NCBI RefSeq assembly: GCF_040436345.1
Contig: NC_133223.1
Location: forward strand, 15,404,613-15,468,612
DNA: 64,000 nt
Reading direction: 5' to 3'
DNA from: Pagrus major
Taxonomy: Eukaryota > Chordata > Actinopteri > Spariformes > Sparidae
The translations under genes and the position numbers were made by a program. The notes beneath the pieces are model-generated. The model had not been told where the DNA came from, did no database searches, and saw only the letters and a list, made by a program, of their open reading frames with translations. Each line of letters begins with the position of its first letter. Position 1 is the first letter of the stretch. Below, in pieces: positions 20,596 through 32,108 of the stretch.

Positions 20596-23500
20596 CTAAG
20601 CCTTCATGCCACTGGTCTTTGCTGCGGCCTTGCTGGTCTTTGGTGAGGCCTTGCTGGTCTTTGCTGTGGCCTTGCTGGTCTTAGGCCGTTTGGACTCTGG
20701 AGGCTGGCACACTGGATCGGTGGGAGGAGAGGGACGCTCTGGAGAAATACAATAAAGGAATGAAGTGACACAGGATGACCATAGTCTTCTGCTGAAGTGT
20801 AAGGAACTGTGTGTAACATGTAAGCTGTACTATTGTTGGAGCTGCTGTCGCAAACAACTAGATTGTTTCCATTTTCCTTCAAAGTTGCAACTACCAACAA
20901 AACAGGACAAAACGTGAGGTTATTTATTCATTTAGTCTAAAATGGAGAAGTGAAAGCGGTGCCCTGCTGCCAGTCTGACCTGATGCATAATGAAATCGAG
21001 GTTTATAAGCAACCAATCCAAACAATGATGGTGTCATTATTCTATAGCCATTACATTATGCAATCATTTACTTTATAAGGATATGTTAAAGTAAAAAACC
21101 TGTCTATTGCTAGTTTAAGGTTCATCTCATTAAATTTACAGAATAATTCCACTTTGCTCTGATAATTGGGTATTGTTTTGAGATCCCTGAACATGACTAT
21201 ATCGCTACAAAGAAGTCAGACTGGGCAAGAAGCATGAGAAGACAATAATAAAAGGCTTTAAACAAACCCCTCAGGTTGGCTTAACAAAAAAGAAAACACA
21301 AGTGACTTGTTCTTTTTTTTTAGTTTACAGACCGACCCCATGTTCAACTTCATGCACAATTTTTTTGTGTAATCAAGGATTAACGTTTTGAGGGCCCCAA
21401 CTTTCAACTTTTCCCTCTAAACAAAGAGTATGGGGTAATCAGGCTATCATTTTATTTTGTTTACAACTTGTCATCTCACTGCTTTTGTTTCTTGCTCCAT
21501 TGGACTTTCACTACATCGCTGTGTTCACAGGCTTTAGCAGTTAACTTTAGTGATTAAAATGTATCATACCTGATGGAAATAATGGTCAAAACTAAGAAAA
21601 TAAGCCCCAAGATTTTAACCATAACATTGCTAAAGTTATGCTCTTGTTTTTCCACCAAGCTACATAAGTACAAAATACAGCAATGTCATTTAAGTGTTGC
21701 AGTGGATGAAATACTGTATATTGAGGCACAACCAAAGCACAATTTCTGCATATATACACAGATGCACCGATTCTAGCCTGATTTAATGGAACAGGACATG
21801 ACTGTTTCTTGAGTAATGTCATTAAAAAGTTTGTTTCTGCTATCAGTTACTATTTTAGTGCCTCAGCAGCCCCTGGCCTTGTGTTACCTTCCATGAAAGT
21901 TTGATGCAGTGAAAACTACGGTTTTTAAATAAGGGGAAAATCACAACACTAGTATGGGATCATTGGTTTTGGTATCAGGAGAGAAAAAAGTTGGATTGGT
22001 GCATCCCTAATCAAAACAAACTCTGGGACTGAGTCTGCAGATTAGTTTTCGAATAGTATTGTACATGATTTTCAATCATAAAGCTTGTGTTGTTGATATT
22101 TGGATCCACAGTAGCTGCCCTCACTAACCATGTTTGGCCTTCTCAGTGGAAGAATGAGTGCAGAAGAGTGAACCAACAGCTGGAGATCGGACTCCAACAG
22201 GAGTCAGAGATACTCTCCTGTAAACAAACAGAAAAGACACGAATGGTAAAGACTCTTCAAGCATGAGATCAACAAAAAACACACACACGCATAAAATGAC
22301 AATAAATTAGAGAGAACAAAGAAAACTACTGTTCCAATTAATTTATCCTGTTTTTGTTCTTCTGATTCAGTTGCTGCCCACTAGTAGAACTAGTCACGAC
22401 TAGCCAAGGCAAACGTTCCAAGTTACAGATACAAGGCAAATACAAAAGCATGTGTGGACCTGCCATTGTCTACACACAGTCTGTCAGAGTGATTATTATT
22501 TTATAGTCAGTGGGGGGTCCAACGAATCCCTCATACCAGACAGGGCTTTGTTCTCACTGCCAGCACGGAGCACTGGACACCAACACAAACACCACCAGCC
22601 CATTACAGCTATTTATACTTTTCCTGCATTGCTAAAAGAACATTTAAATGTATGTTTTAAAAGAGCATTTCACACAGTTTAAAGAACCATTCTTTTAATT
22701 CCAGTATTGATCTCTGTAAAGTGCATCTTTAGAGGTAATCAGCTTAGTTACTTGAACCATTAGGGGGCAGGGAGGTGGATGCAGTATGCTCTGTGTGTGG
22801 TTACTTCCTCAGTCTGACTCACAACACATTTGAATAGTTCAAGTATTTCCATAAATTACCATATGTGCTCTTGTGTGAGGCAGCACCTGCATTGTTCACA
22901 CCACCTACAGCACATCTGAACAGAGGTCTAAATACCTTTAACTGTATATTATTTACAATAATTCTGCTGCATTATTAATATAAAGCAATACACAAGCTTC
23001 CTGTCAGGCTTAGGACTACATTTAAAATCTGTCTAATTAGTTTGAAGTTGTTACACAATTTGGCTCCTCCACATGTCGGTGAGTGTCCCAATCAAAGTTT
23101 AAGACTTGTGGTGAATGAGCTTTTGCTGTCTTAGATCTGCATTGTGGAACAGTCTCCCTCTGGGGGTCAGATCAGAAAAGTCTGTTGAGTTGTTCTCATA
23201 TTACTATTTTTGCTCATCTTTGATTTAAATATTGTTTTATGTTTTATTTTGGCAACTGTGACCTTTGTAACCCTCTTCTTGAAAACTGCTACATGAGTAG
23301 AGTAGAGCTGCAATATAAATCGATTAAACAAGTGAAAGAAAACCCATTGCCAACTATTTTGACAAGAGTCATTTTTCATGCAAAAATGTCCAACTTTTTA
23401 CTGGTTCCGGCTTCTTAAGCATGAGGATGTGCTGCCTTTCTTTGATATATATGACAGTAGATGAAGAGTCTTTGGGTCCTGGACTTTTGGTTGGACAAAA

Positions 23501-26500
23501 GAAGCAGAATTTGAAGACATCACTCTGGGCCCTGGGAAATTGTTATGAGCATTTTTCACATTTTTTAAAAACATTTTATAGACTAAATGTTTATCAATTA
23601 ATAATGTGCAGATTAATTCACAATGAAAATCACTGTTTGTTGCAGCCCTAGATTAAATTTTTACATACTTTTTACTTATGTTCCAAAAACAAGAGGGGAA
23701 CATTGACTGAGTAACACTCACTGAATACTAGGGCTAAAATGATTGACGATTCATAATTGAAATTACAGTAATTTAATTGCAACTAATGTGATAGTCAAAT
23801 GTTTTCAGTTTGTTAAAAAAAAATCTGTTTCCAGTTTCTCAAAGGTGACTTTTTGCAGCTTTTCTTAGTTTTATATCAACGAAATTTCAAAGAAACAGGA
23901 AGTTTGAAGATGGAGGAAATTGTGATAAGAATTTGTCATTATTTTCTGAAATATTATGGATCAAATGATTAATCAACAATGCAATTATCATGAGTTGCAG
24001 CCCTAAAACAAACACAATTTGCCTCATATGCACTGAAAAACGCACCTGCCAATGATCAACGCATTGACTCAGAATCAGTCATGATAACTTATTTTGTTTT
24101 TACCTTGGGGTGGGCCCCTTAGGGGTGGTTGTACCCTTCGGGGTAGTGGGTCCAGCAGTATTAGCACTGTTGAGGACTTTAGGGGTGGAGGGAGTAAGGG
24201 GGGTGATGCGTGGCTGTGTTTTGGAGGAGCTGGTTGGGGTGAGAGGGGCTGCACGGGGTTGGGGAGTCGAGGGTGCGCTTGTGCTTGCAGATGTTGGGGT
24301 CTGTGGTGCTGAAGGAGCTGAGGCTTTGGGGGTTGAGGGCTTCCCCCAGCCCTCCAGGGTGTTGAGGGTGATCCTACGGGGCTGGGGTTTAGACTTGGCA
24401 CTGGGGGTGCTCTTCTTCTCCTCAGGGGGGGTGACAGAGGGGACATCTTTGCCGAGGCCGGTTTGGGACATGGGAGTTGGGGCTGAGCTTGGTGACTGGG
24501 TCACAGGAGATGAGGTCCTGGCTTTCTTGCCCTTTTTCTCTACACCACTGTTTGGGGCAAAGACCTCCAGGGTGGGGGGCTCCTTCAGTGGAGTGCCCAG
24601 CTCCCCCAGAGAGAAGGACAGGAAGGAGCAGTAGCCGTCTGTGGAGGACACAGCCAGGAAGGAACCATCACGAGACCTAAAGGGGATGTAAGAGAAAAAA
24701 ATGTCAGTGGTTGGACGGATATATGACACACACAGAACATTCAGTAATCTTTTGTTCTTATTTGTTTTTACATATCAGTCCTCTTGTATGTATATATTCT
24801 TGTCTAACTGAAATTGCTGCTCTGGTTTTTGAAAAGTTCTTTAAAATGATTTTCACTTAGGACCAGGACTCAAAACTCAATTATTTCTACAAATGACAAC
24901 TATTCAATAAGGTGCTTTTCTATACAAGAGAGCGCTACAGAAGAGGACATTAGAAGAGAGTCTTTTACCATGTAAGGTCACTGAGTGTGTGGTAGTGGAC
25001 GTTGGACACCAGGCCAAAAGGCAGGGTCTGCTGTGTGTCATACAAAAAGATGGAGTCCTCAGATGCCACAGCAAACACCATACGGTACGGCAACTGGAAA
25101 ACATTTGGAAGAGGCTCAACAGAGCCATCTGTAGAGGAGAAAGGGACGAAAATTATGAGTAAAACATTGGTGCATAATAAAAGGAGGGCTTCATTATCAT
25201 GCTCGTCTGTTAACTAATGGGGTGCATGTCCTTGCCTTCTCCCTTCTTGGTCCTCAGTTCAAAGTAGACAGGGCAGCAGCGCACAGCCAGTGTGGCTTTA
25301 CTTGGACAAGGTAAGTGAGCGATGGGCCTAAAATACACAAACAGAGAATTACCAGTGTAAATATATTCAACACTAACTCTCACTCTCTATAAATACCACA
25401 GGGTGTCACAAAAGCTACCTCTTGAGGCTCTTCCTGGAAAAGATGTAGGTGGTGTTTATGATATTTTCTCCGATCTCCACACACCCAGCTGAGGATTAGA
25501 AAGGAGGCGGGAGAGGGAACTTATAGACATTATCCTTACTATGATTTTATACACTAAATTTCAACAGGTGGAGCATACTGAGTAGGTTACCTGGGGCAAG
25601 CAGGAAAGACCCGTCTGGTGTGAATGAAAGACGTCGAAAAAACGACCTCATACTGTCGTCATGGAACATTCTGTACTGCTTGACCTGCAAACATAAAGAG
25701 AAATGCAGCACTGAGAGCATGTATGTCACATGTCTCACTCACTTAAAGCAGGGCAGAGGGTCTCTGAACATATTACAGAGTAAATTTAATTAACTTTAAT
25801 AAAAAATAAATGGAATCATAAGACACATATTAAGAAGCTTCATAAACAAGTGTGAGGGAACAAATGGCCAAAACAGAGAACTGATTTCATGCAGAGTAGT
25901 CTCAAATGGAACGTACAAAAGGTTTGTGAGTGTTTATTTAAAAAAGAGAGAAAAACATAATAATGTCATCAAAAGCAAAGTTTCTACTGACCTCTCCTTC
26001 TGCGAGTGGGCCAGAGCTCATTTTACTGACACAGAAAGCCTTCTTCTTGGTGTGAGTACTGTACACACGCATCACTCTGAAGGGGAGAAAAAACAGAAAC
26101 ACCTTAAGCATCAAACTGCTGAAACCCCACCATCAGTGACAAGCTACACAACAGCACATACACTCTTTAAATGAAGATTAGATCTCTAAGTGGTCTGAAA
26201 GTCTGTTTCTGTACCTGTCACAGCTGAGAGTTGCTACATATTGGCCCAGAGGATCCCAGGTCACCCCCTGCACGTAGCTCTTATGATCATTCAAGATACA
26301 CAGCTTCTGTCCTGAAACACAGAAACAGTTGCAACAAATGTAATAAACACAAATCAAATATAAGATATACTATGACATATTTTACAGTATATTGTAGAAT
26401 TGTATTACTAAAGTACTGAGCAAATATAGCAGATGAAAGTGAAAATGTATGGAATACACAGATATCTATGAGTCTAATCAAACCTTTGTTGATGTCCCAC

Positions 26501-28790
26501 ATAACAGCGGTGTTGTCGACAGACCCAGACACCATGAAGTTTCCATCCCGTGTCCAGCAGATGTCATAAACATCCTCAATGTGTCCCCTGAAGACAAATC
26601 AAATAGTGAGAAATCACTTTGTAAAAACCACTGTTGCTACAGAATAAAATCAATCAGACAGCAAATTGCAAAACAGACAGAACAAGAAGGTCTCCATACT
26701 CAGGGTAATTAAAATTATTCATGACAAAGTAACGGTTCTCTTGTAATTCTGAAATATGTCTGCCTCATTTGTCTGATCATGGGGATTTTAAGTGCCGACC
26801 AAGACATTGAGAAAAGTCTGACATAAGTATAATTGTCGGTTTTGGAAATGAGCTAAATGGGCTGAGGCAGACAGCAGAGAGAGGATAAAATATGATCTGG
26901 TGGCTGCACAGTGGCTTATAATACTGCAGGATATAGAAAATGCAGGAATTTACAACTTTGAAATATCATCCAGGGTGTCATCATTGCACTTGCATTACTG
27001 ATTGGCACACACAGTGCACCTGCCAGATGACACTGACTTGTGTAAAGGCAAAACTTGAGCCAGGTTTACCTGTTTTGACAGGACCCCATACTGTGCCAAC
27101 ACAGTGGTCATATCAAAACGAATAAAGAGGCTGCATTTTTAATGGTCAGCTATTGTCAGTCAGAACACATTCCAAGAGTCTTTGGAACCAAAGGAAAAGA
27201 GATACAAGTCCTCTGGAAAACATCCTAACTTAAAGGGGCTGAAGCTGGCAGAGTTGTGTACCTGAGTGTCTTGACCACAGACCAGCTCTCCTTGTTGAGC
27301 TGAGCATCTTCATCCTCCTGGAACATGGGGGCCTGCTCAGGCTCCTTAGAGTCATTGAGCTTCCACAGCAGAATCGCTGCATCTGTACCAAATAGGAACC
27401 AAACCATTACTAAAGGCCACTGTATGTTAAAATATCTGTTCGGATAATATCACCACCACTGCCTTGCATCTGTGTATTATGTCTCACGTACCATCTCCTC
27501 CTGAGGCAAGCAGCTCTCCATTAGGGCTGAAGCGCACTACGTTGACAGCCTTAGTGTGTCGAGCCAGATTAGACAGAAACTCCACCACTGCCTTCCCATC
27601 AGGGCCTGTGTCTACCCGCCACAGCTGCATCAACATCAGCACAAAAAGTCAGTAAATGCATACACTTTGAACAACTTATATAGCACAGCTGCAGGAATAT
27701 ACACACTGTTTAAAACATGTTTTACTTGTTTTCACTCGGTTATATTTTTACTCAATATAAGATTTTGCACACTTCTGTATGATGTGTATTGCAAATTATT
27801 CACTCTTCAACCAGGGCTCCATTGTATTGTATAAATTAATTAAAAAATGTGCTGCTTTTGCTCTGATGTAGCATGCAATCTGCAATATGCAAGAACAAAA
27901 CATTCAAAAATTAACAACAATTATCAACAGACTATGAAAAAATAACAGCTGACATAATTATGTCTGTGTATTATGTTGGAGGGATATCTACTGAAGCTGA
28001 CATGCTGACCACCAACCACCTGATCACCAACACTCCTCCATGACTCAGAGCTCACAGTCCGGACCGCTAGCGGCACGGCTAACTGAGCTAACTAGCTTTC
28101 AGCAGCTACAGTAAGCTGCAATTAGTGGTTACTCTGGTGATATACTGCCTCCTACTTGTTTTGAATATGAATTAAACAGGTGGCCAATTCTTACATACTG
28201 CAAGTTATAGAATGAGTATAATGAGTAAAATGTACAATATTTGCCTCCAAAAATGTAGTGGAGTGGAAGTATAAAGTAGCTAAAAAACACTAAAGTAAAG
28301 TACACGCTCAAGTTCAAACTGGTACTTAATTACAGTACTTGATTAAATGTACTTAGTTTCATTCCATCATTGCCTGTATGTGACATGTTCAACCAATTTA
28401 GGCCCTGGAAAAAAAAGGCCTTGATAATTTCCTGTTAATCCTAAATGTGAAAATGCTACATTTGTTTCTGTAAGATATCACTATTGATGTTAGATGACTT
28501 TTTCTTGTGTGTCACACTGCTCCTTTCCTTGACAAAGGCATGTAAACGATTACTACTTCATATGGTCATTTAAGTGACTTCTGATCAGTTTTCTTGCAGA
28601 ACTGTTGGTTCATCACTGCATTAACCAGATGTATTGATAACTTGACTCTTTCCTCTGCACTCACTCTGACTGTGGTGTCCACTCCAGCTGTGGCCAGCCG
28701 ATGGATGCGTCCATCCGAGCTGTGCTGGAAGTCCAGACTGTAGACTGGCTCCTTGTTGTGCCATGCAATCTCACACGTTACCACCTTCAT
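20596..28790 (-). CDS. chaf1b: Chromatin assembly factor 1 subunit B (CAF-1 p60)
   Basis: Thirteen coding exons: 28790-28665, 27624-27492, 27382-27262, 26587-26484, 26311-26215, 26076-25992, 25684-25591, 25488-25419, 25327-25236, 25128-24969, 24676-24104, 22217-22129 and 20738-20596. Together they encode 628 aa (human is 559). Residues 1 to about 390 form the WD40 propeller, very close to human p60: [96 protein letters not shown]. The tail is Thr/Pro/Ala-rich and keeps two B-domain-like motifs known in p60 to bind ASF1: [11 protein letters not shown] at about 461 and [10 protein letters not shown] at about 551. CAF-1 (CHAF1A, CHAF1B, RBBP4) deposits H3-H4 at replication forks through PCNA in the nucleus. 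The intron after exon 9 starts with GC. The last exon holds a small repeat. The promoter has E2F/ETS sites, fitting S-phase expression. Confidence 0.97.
20614..20682 (-). repeat. In-frame 21-bp coding repeat (KTSKA units)
   Basis: In the last chaf1b exon a 21-bp unit repeats about three times. On the minus strand it encodes successive KTSKA(T/S/A)-type heptads before the C-terminus KTSGMKA. Other frames give Ala/Arg/Pro/Gln repeats that are not used. Confidence 0.85.
22985..23300 (+). mobile_element. 3' end fragment of a LINE-type retrotransposon
   Basis: On the + strand, interrupted frames read [15 protein letters not shown] and then [18 protein letters not shown]. That is the carboxy-terminal signature of several fish non-LTR elements. 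Frameshifts and stops are present. Lies in the chaf1b intron between exons 11 and 12. Confidence 0.65.
23305..23651. repeat. GGGCTGCA-family repeat, copy 1
   Basis: Left end AGAGCTGCAATATAAATCGA and right end GTTTGTTGCAGCCCTAG are inverted counterparts (CTAGGGCTGCAAC). Internal GCTTCTTAAGCATGAGGATG and TTTGATATATATGACAGTAG fit the family. A short nonautonomous TIR repeat. Confidence 0.75.
23728..24006. repeat. GGGCTGCA-family repeat, copy 2
   Basis: Starts ACTAGGGCTAAAATGATTG and ends TCATGAGTTGCAGCCCTA, again inverted ends. Interior has AAATCTGTTTCCAGTTTCTC and GGATCAAATGATTAATCAAC. Sits almost directly next to copy 1, in the same chaf1b intron. Confidence 0.75.
25230..25235 (-). other. Non-canonical GC splice donor in chaf1b
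   Basis: Exon 9 must end after the codons for KKGE plus one G to join GATGGC of exon 10 in frame. The intron then begins GCAAGG. No GT lies within reach that keeps the conserved join. GC-AG introns are a known minor class processed by the major spliceosome. Confidence 0.8.
27955..28375. repeat. Dispersed repeat fragments in the first chaf1b introns
   Basis: A GCTAGCGGCACGGCTAACTG block with nearby GCTAACTAGC symmetry resembles teleost MITE pieces. It is followed by an AGTAC-rich segment (TACTTGATTAAATGTACTTA) of the same family as 10,340-10,670. Boundaries uncertain. Confidence 0.45.
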
Positions 28791-28809
28791 ATTGTATATT
28801 TAACACCGA

Positions 28810-29217
28810 CCTTAAGAGAGAAAAAAACATGTACATTTGAAGCTTCGGACAAAACAAGGCCGACATTGGCCTTAGCAGCAAACACAGACTGCTAACTCTA
28901 CATGCTGAACAATATGAAACCTTTATTACGGGATATAGAAGAAAATAATTTGATTTCACAGAGTCACAGGAACCGGCTGCGACAACCAGCTAACACCGTT
29001 AGCAATAAACTTAGCGGGATTGTTGGGATGATTTGTGGCTGTCGTTATTGAGAAACGACACAACCATGCTCGTGCAAACACAACTTACTCGTAGTTAATG
29101 GCTATGTTTGCTATAAACACAATTCGTTTTTTTCTGTTTATTCGCTAAAATGGTGTTATCTCGAAGTATTTCACAGCGTCTTACCTCCTCTGTTGTCCTA
29201 CTGGAGCGAACTGTAAT
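28810..29217 (-). other. 5' UTR exon and first intron of chaf1b
   Basis: On the minus strand a short leader ends GGAGGTAAGAC, a donor at about 29,186. An acceptor TTCTCTCTTAAG lies at about 28,811, 20 bp upstream of the start codon. This implies a noncoding first exon at about 29,186-29,220. Confidence 0.6.
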
Positions 29218-29270
29218 TTCCCGCGTACGCTTCGTTCAAAACTTCCGGTCGAGTAGGCTGCACTGATTGG
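29217..29270 (-). promoter_or_regulatory. chaf1b promoter: E2F, ETS and CCAAT sites
   Basis: TTTCCCGC at 29,217-29,224 is a textbook E2F element. ACTTCCGG at 29,241-29,248 is CCGGAAGT on the minus strand, an ETS site. ATTGG at 29,266-29,270 is an inverted CCAAT box. The three lie within 55 bp at the inferred start of the noncoding exon. This arrangement is typical of TATA-less cell-cycle promoters and fits a replication-coupled histone chaperone. Confidence 0.65.
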
Positions 29271-29289
29271 ACGAAAACGCGGAAGAGGG

Positions 29290-30720
29290 AGGTGACCATC
29301 TGGTGCGTTCACTTTCATCCAACCTTCTCGATATCTGTACTCCACATGTGTTACAGTGGTGAAAATATCACCAATTTTAAGTTTGTGGGTGATGTAGGTT
29401 CTGAAAAGCAGTCCATTGCAGTGATTTGCAGTCCAATGACACTGCTGGATTCATTATGGATGGTTAAAAAGCAAACTAGATCAGATACTCTTTGATCAAA
29501 GCCTCTGATCGTTAACTCATTCCACATCTTTCAACATATTCACTCCATTCAAACATCAAAATTTTCAGCTCAGTTGAGAATGGTGTGCCATTACTTTTCT
29601 TAATGATATCATTCAAAATTTCAGAGATATTGAACCAGTTTTACCCACTCATGTATATGGACAGAATGATCAAAACCCCCACATTTTGACACCTTTTCAA
29701 GCTTTTTCTAAACACGTCTACTCATTCTTATCACTTTTTCCAGCTAGAAACTCCATTCAGACTTTGAAATATCCCCCAATTTGTCTACATTCAAGCTATT
29801 ATACATCGTTCAAATCCCATTTAAACTGTTCAAAATATTCAACTTTCTTTTAAGCTTAGTTATAATGGAAGTCAATAAGAAATCACTTCAAACCCACTCA
29901 TTTTCAAACTCTTCTTACTCCTTCATACATTCACCTTGAAACTTTGAAACATTCACAAAGATTCAGACTTTCTCACAACAAGTCAACGTTTTCATAACCA
30001 TCATATTTTTTGCACAGCCACAGTTCAAACATGCATTTTTTTTCAGCCATTATCAAATTTTTACATTGGTGTGTATGATAGATAGACAGATAGATCCTTC
30101 ATTCTCACCCCACTATTATGACACTTCATACTCCTTCAGATGCGACTTCAAAAAGTTAAAACCACCAATTCAATTTGGCATCAGCTTTTCAACAAACCTT
30201 AAAATATTCCATATTTTTCATATATTTTTGGGCTTGTTCATATATTCAGACAGAATTGCTCATCAGTGCAGTCTGAAACACGCTCTCATACACACCTATC
30301 AACACTGTCCAACATGCACACAAGTGTGCATACATGACCACATACACAAACACACCAACACAGGGAAATACATGTATGTAAGCACACACCCACAAGTGCG
30401 CGCAGACACATACACACACACACATTGCGATTTATTCAAAATTTCAGTCCCATTCATAGTTTGACTCATTCCCACAGTAACATCTCTTCATACTCCATCA
30501 GTTGCTTCTCGACACAAATTGAACTCAGCATTGCAGTTTGGCTCACAGCTTATATATTTTGAATCCTTCGTTCTCACCCCACTATTATGACGCTTCATAC
30601 TCTTCAAACGCAACTTCAAATTTAACACCAACCATTCAGTTTGGCATCAGCTTCTCAACAAACCTTAAAATAATTCACATTTGTTCATATATTCTTGGCA
30701 TTATTCAAAGTTTTTAAAGG
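29290..30720. repeat. AT-rich repeat-derived block with internal duplication
   Basis: Long stretch of motifs such as CATTCAAAC, CTCATTCTTATCAC and TCATACTCCTTC. A segment at about 30,091-30,262 recurs at about 30,561-30,712 (CTCACCCCACTATTATGAC, AACAAACCTTAAAATA). The two copies are in the same orientation, separated by a (CA)-rich piece near 30,410. No coding signal. Confidence 0.7.
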
Positions 30721-30721
30721 C

Positions 30722-30900
30722 AGAAATGCACGTTTGGCGTCAGATTTTCAACAGCCAGCATTCACAACTGCAGGTTCTTCAGAACTTGCCCTCTCTAGTT
30801 TATTCCATGCATTCTTCTTCCTTTTGAAAGCTTTGTGCCTACATTACCCACAATGCAACTTAGCCACTAAGCGACATCACTGGTGGCAGTTTACCTTTAA
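30722..30900. repeat. Dispersed repeat fragment (pair with 58.3 kb)
   Basis: Shares ACATTACCCACAATGCAACTTAG with 58,540-58,560 and its inverse with 58,360-58,380 (TGCATTGTGGGTAATGAAGG). Short noncoding repeat. Confidence 0.5.
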
Positions 30901-32108
30901 AGAAACTGTTTAGTTACGTAATAGTCACATAGAAAACTACCTAAACTTATGCCCTCATGCAAATGTTTTATTCAAAAATCAAATATGATTACATAATACA
31001 AACATTTGCTTTTACCTGTCAATCTGAGATATGTACTTTACAGTAAATTATTTGAACTCACATTGGGAGATGATGAAGATAAAGACGAATACATTAGTTA
31101 ACCATTTTAACGTGATGAAATGTATTCTTCCATGTCAGTCCCACACCAATTGTTTTGTTCAGTGTCCCTCAAAGTCTTATTGAACTAAAAAGCTGGTATC
31201 CCATTTAATATATAAAATGGGATGTATTTACAGTGTTAAGCACTGCTACATACGTTGCAAAGATACTCAACATTCTTAGTTGACAGTGAAGAAGCTTGTG
31301 AACATTAGATGACTTTAAAGAATTATTTTCCTGCGGCTACAACATGTAGATTCAATTCTCTATCATGGCTGCCTATTAAAAATTGCTCAAGCAAGCACAA
31401 CCAATTTAAGAACTTTGAAGGAAGTTCATGATAACCCTTTAAGTTAAGTTTCACTTTGTATCACTCAGAAACATATCTATACCTATCATCAATAGTGTTT
31501 CTCCTATCAGGAGGATTCCCAAGGATACCAATGACAATGTCCCACAAAGAATTTAGAGTATTTAATCACAGAGCAAAGTTGGCAAATATAAAAATATATC
31601 TGACAGGATCAATACAAAATATACTTAAATACAAACCAAAGAGGAAACAGTCAGCTGTCATTGTGAAACAGAATCAATGAAGCATCAGGAGTTTTCCAAT
31701 ATAAACATGATAACATTCTTTAAAGCACAAGTCAACACCATGACTAGAATTAAATGATCAGTAACACATCAAGCAGTTGACAAGTAAATGGATTATTATA
31801 ACATTCATTTATTTATGCTGTCATTGTATTTTTACATGTTTTTTTCTCCAACTGTCATCTTTCAAGATGAATAAATAGTGCAAATAAGCTCTCAGTGTGC
31901 TGCATTTACCGTATCAATACATAATCTGTACACATGTGCACACCTCAGAGCTGGAGTTTAAGGGCAAGACTTCATATACTTCCAAGGTGCATGGAGAAGC
32001 AACTATTGTAGAGCATATCTAGAACAACTTTATTACTCTCATTTATGTTGTTTCGTAGAGGATTTTATTATAATGTATCTTGTTGCTTTTCTGACTCTTT
32101 CTATATAA

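Noticed and set aside
24094-24680. Gly/Val-rich + strand frames opposite chaf1b exon 11
   Set aside because: Antisense shadow of the Pro/Thr-rich CAF-1 tail.
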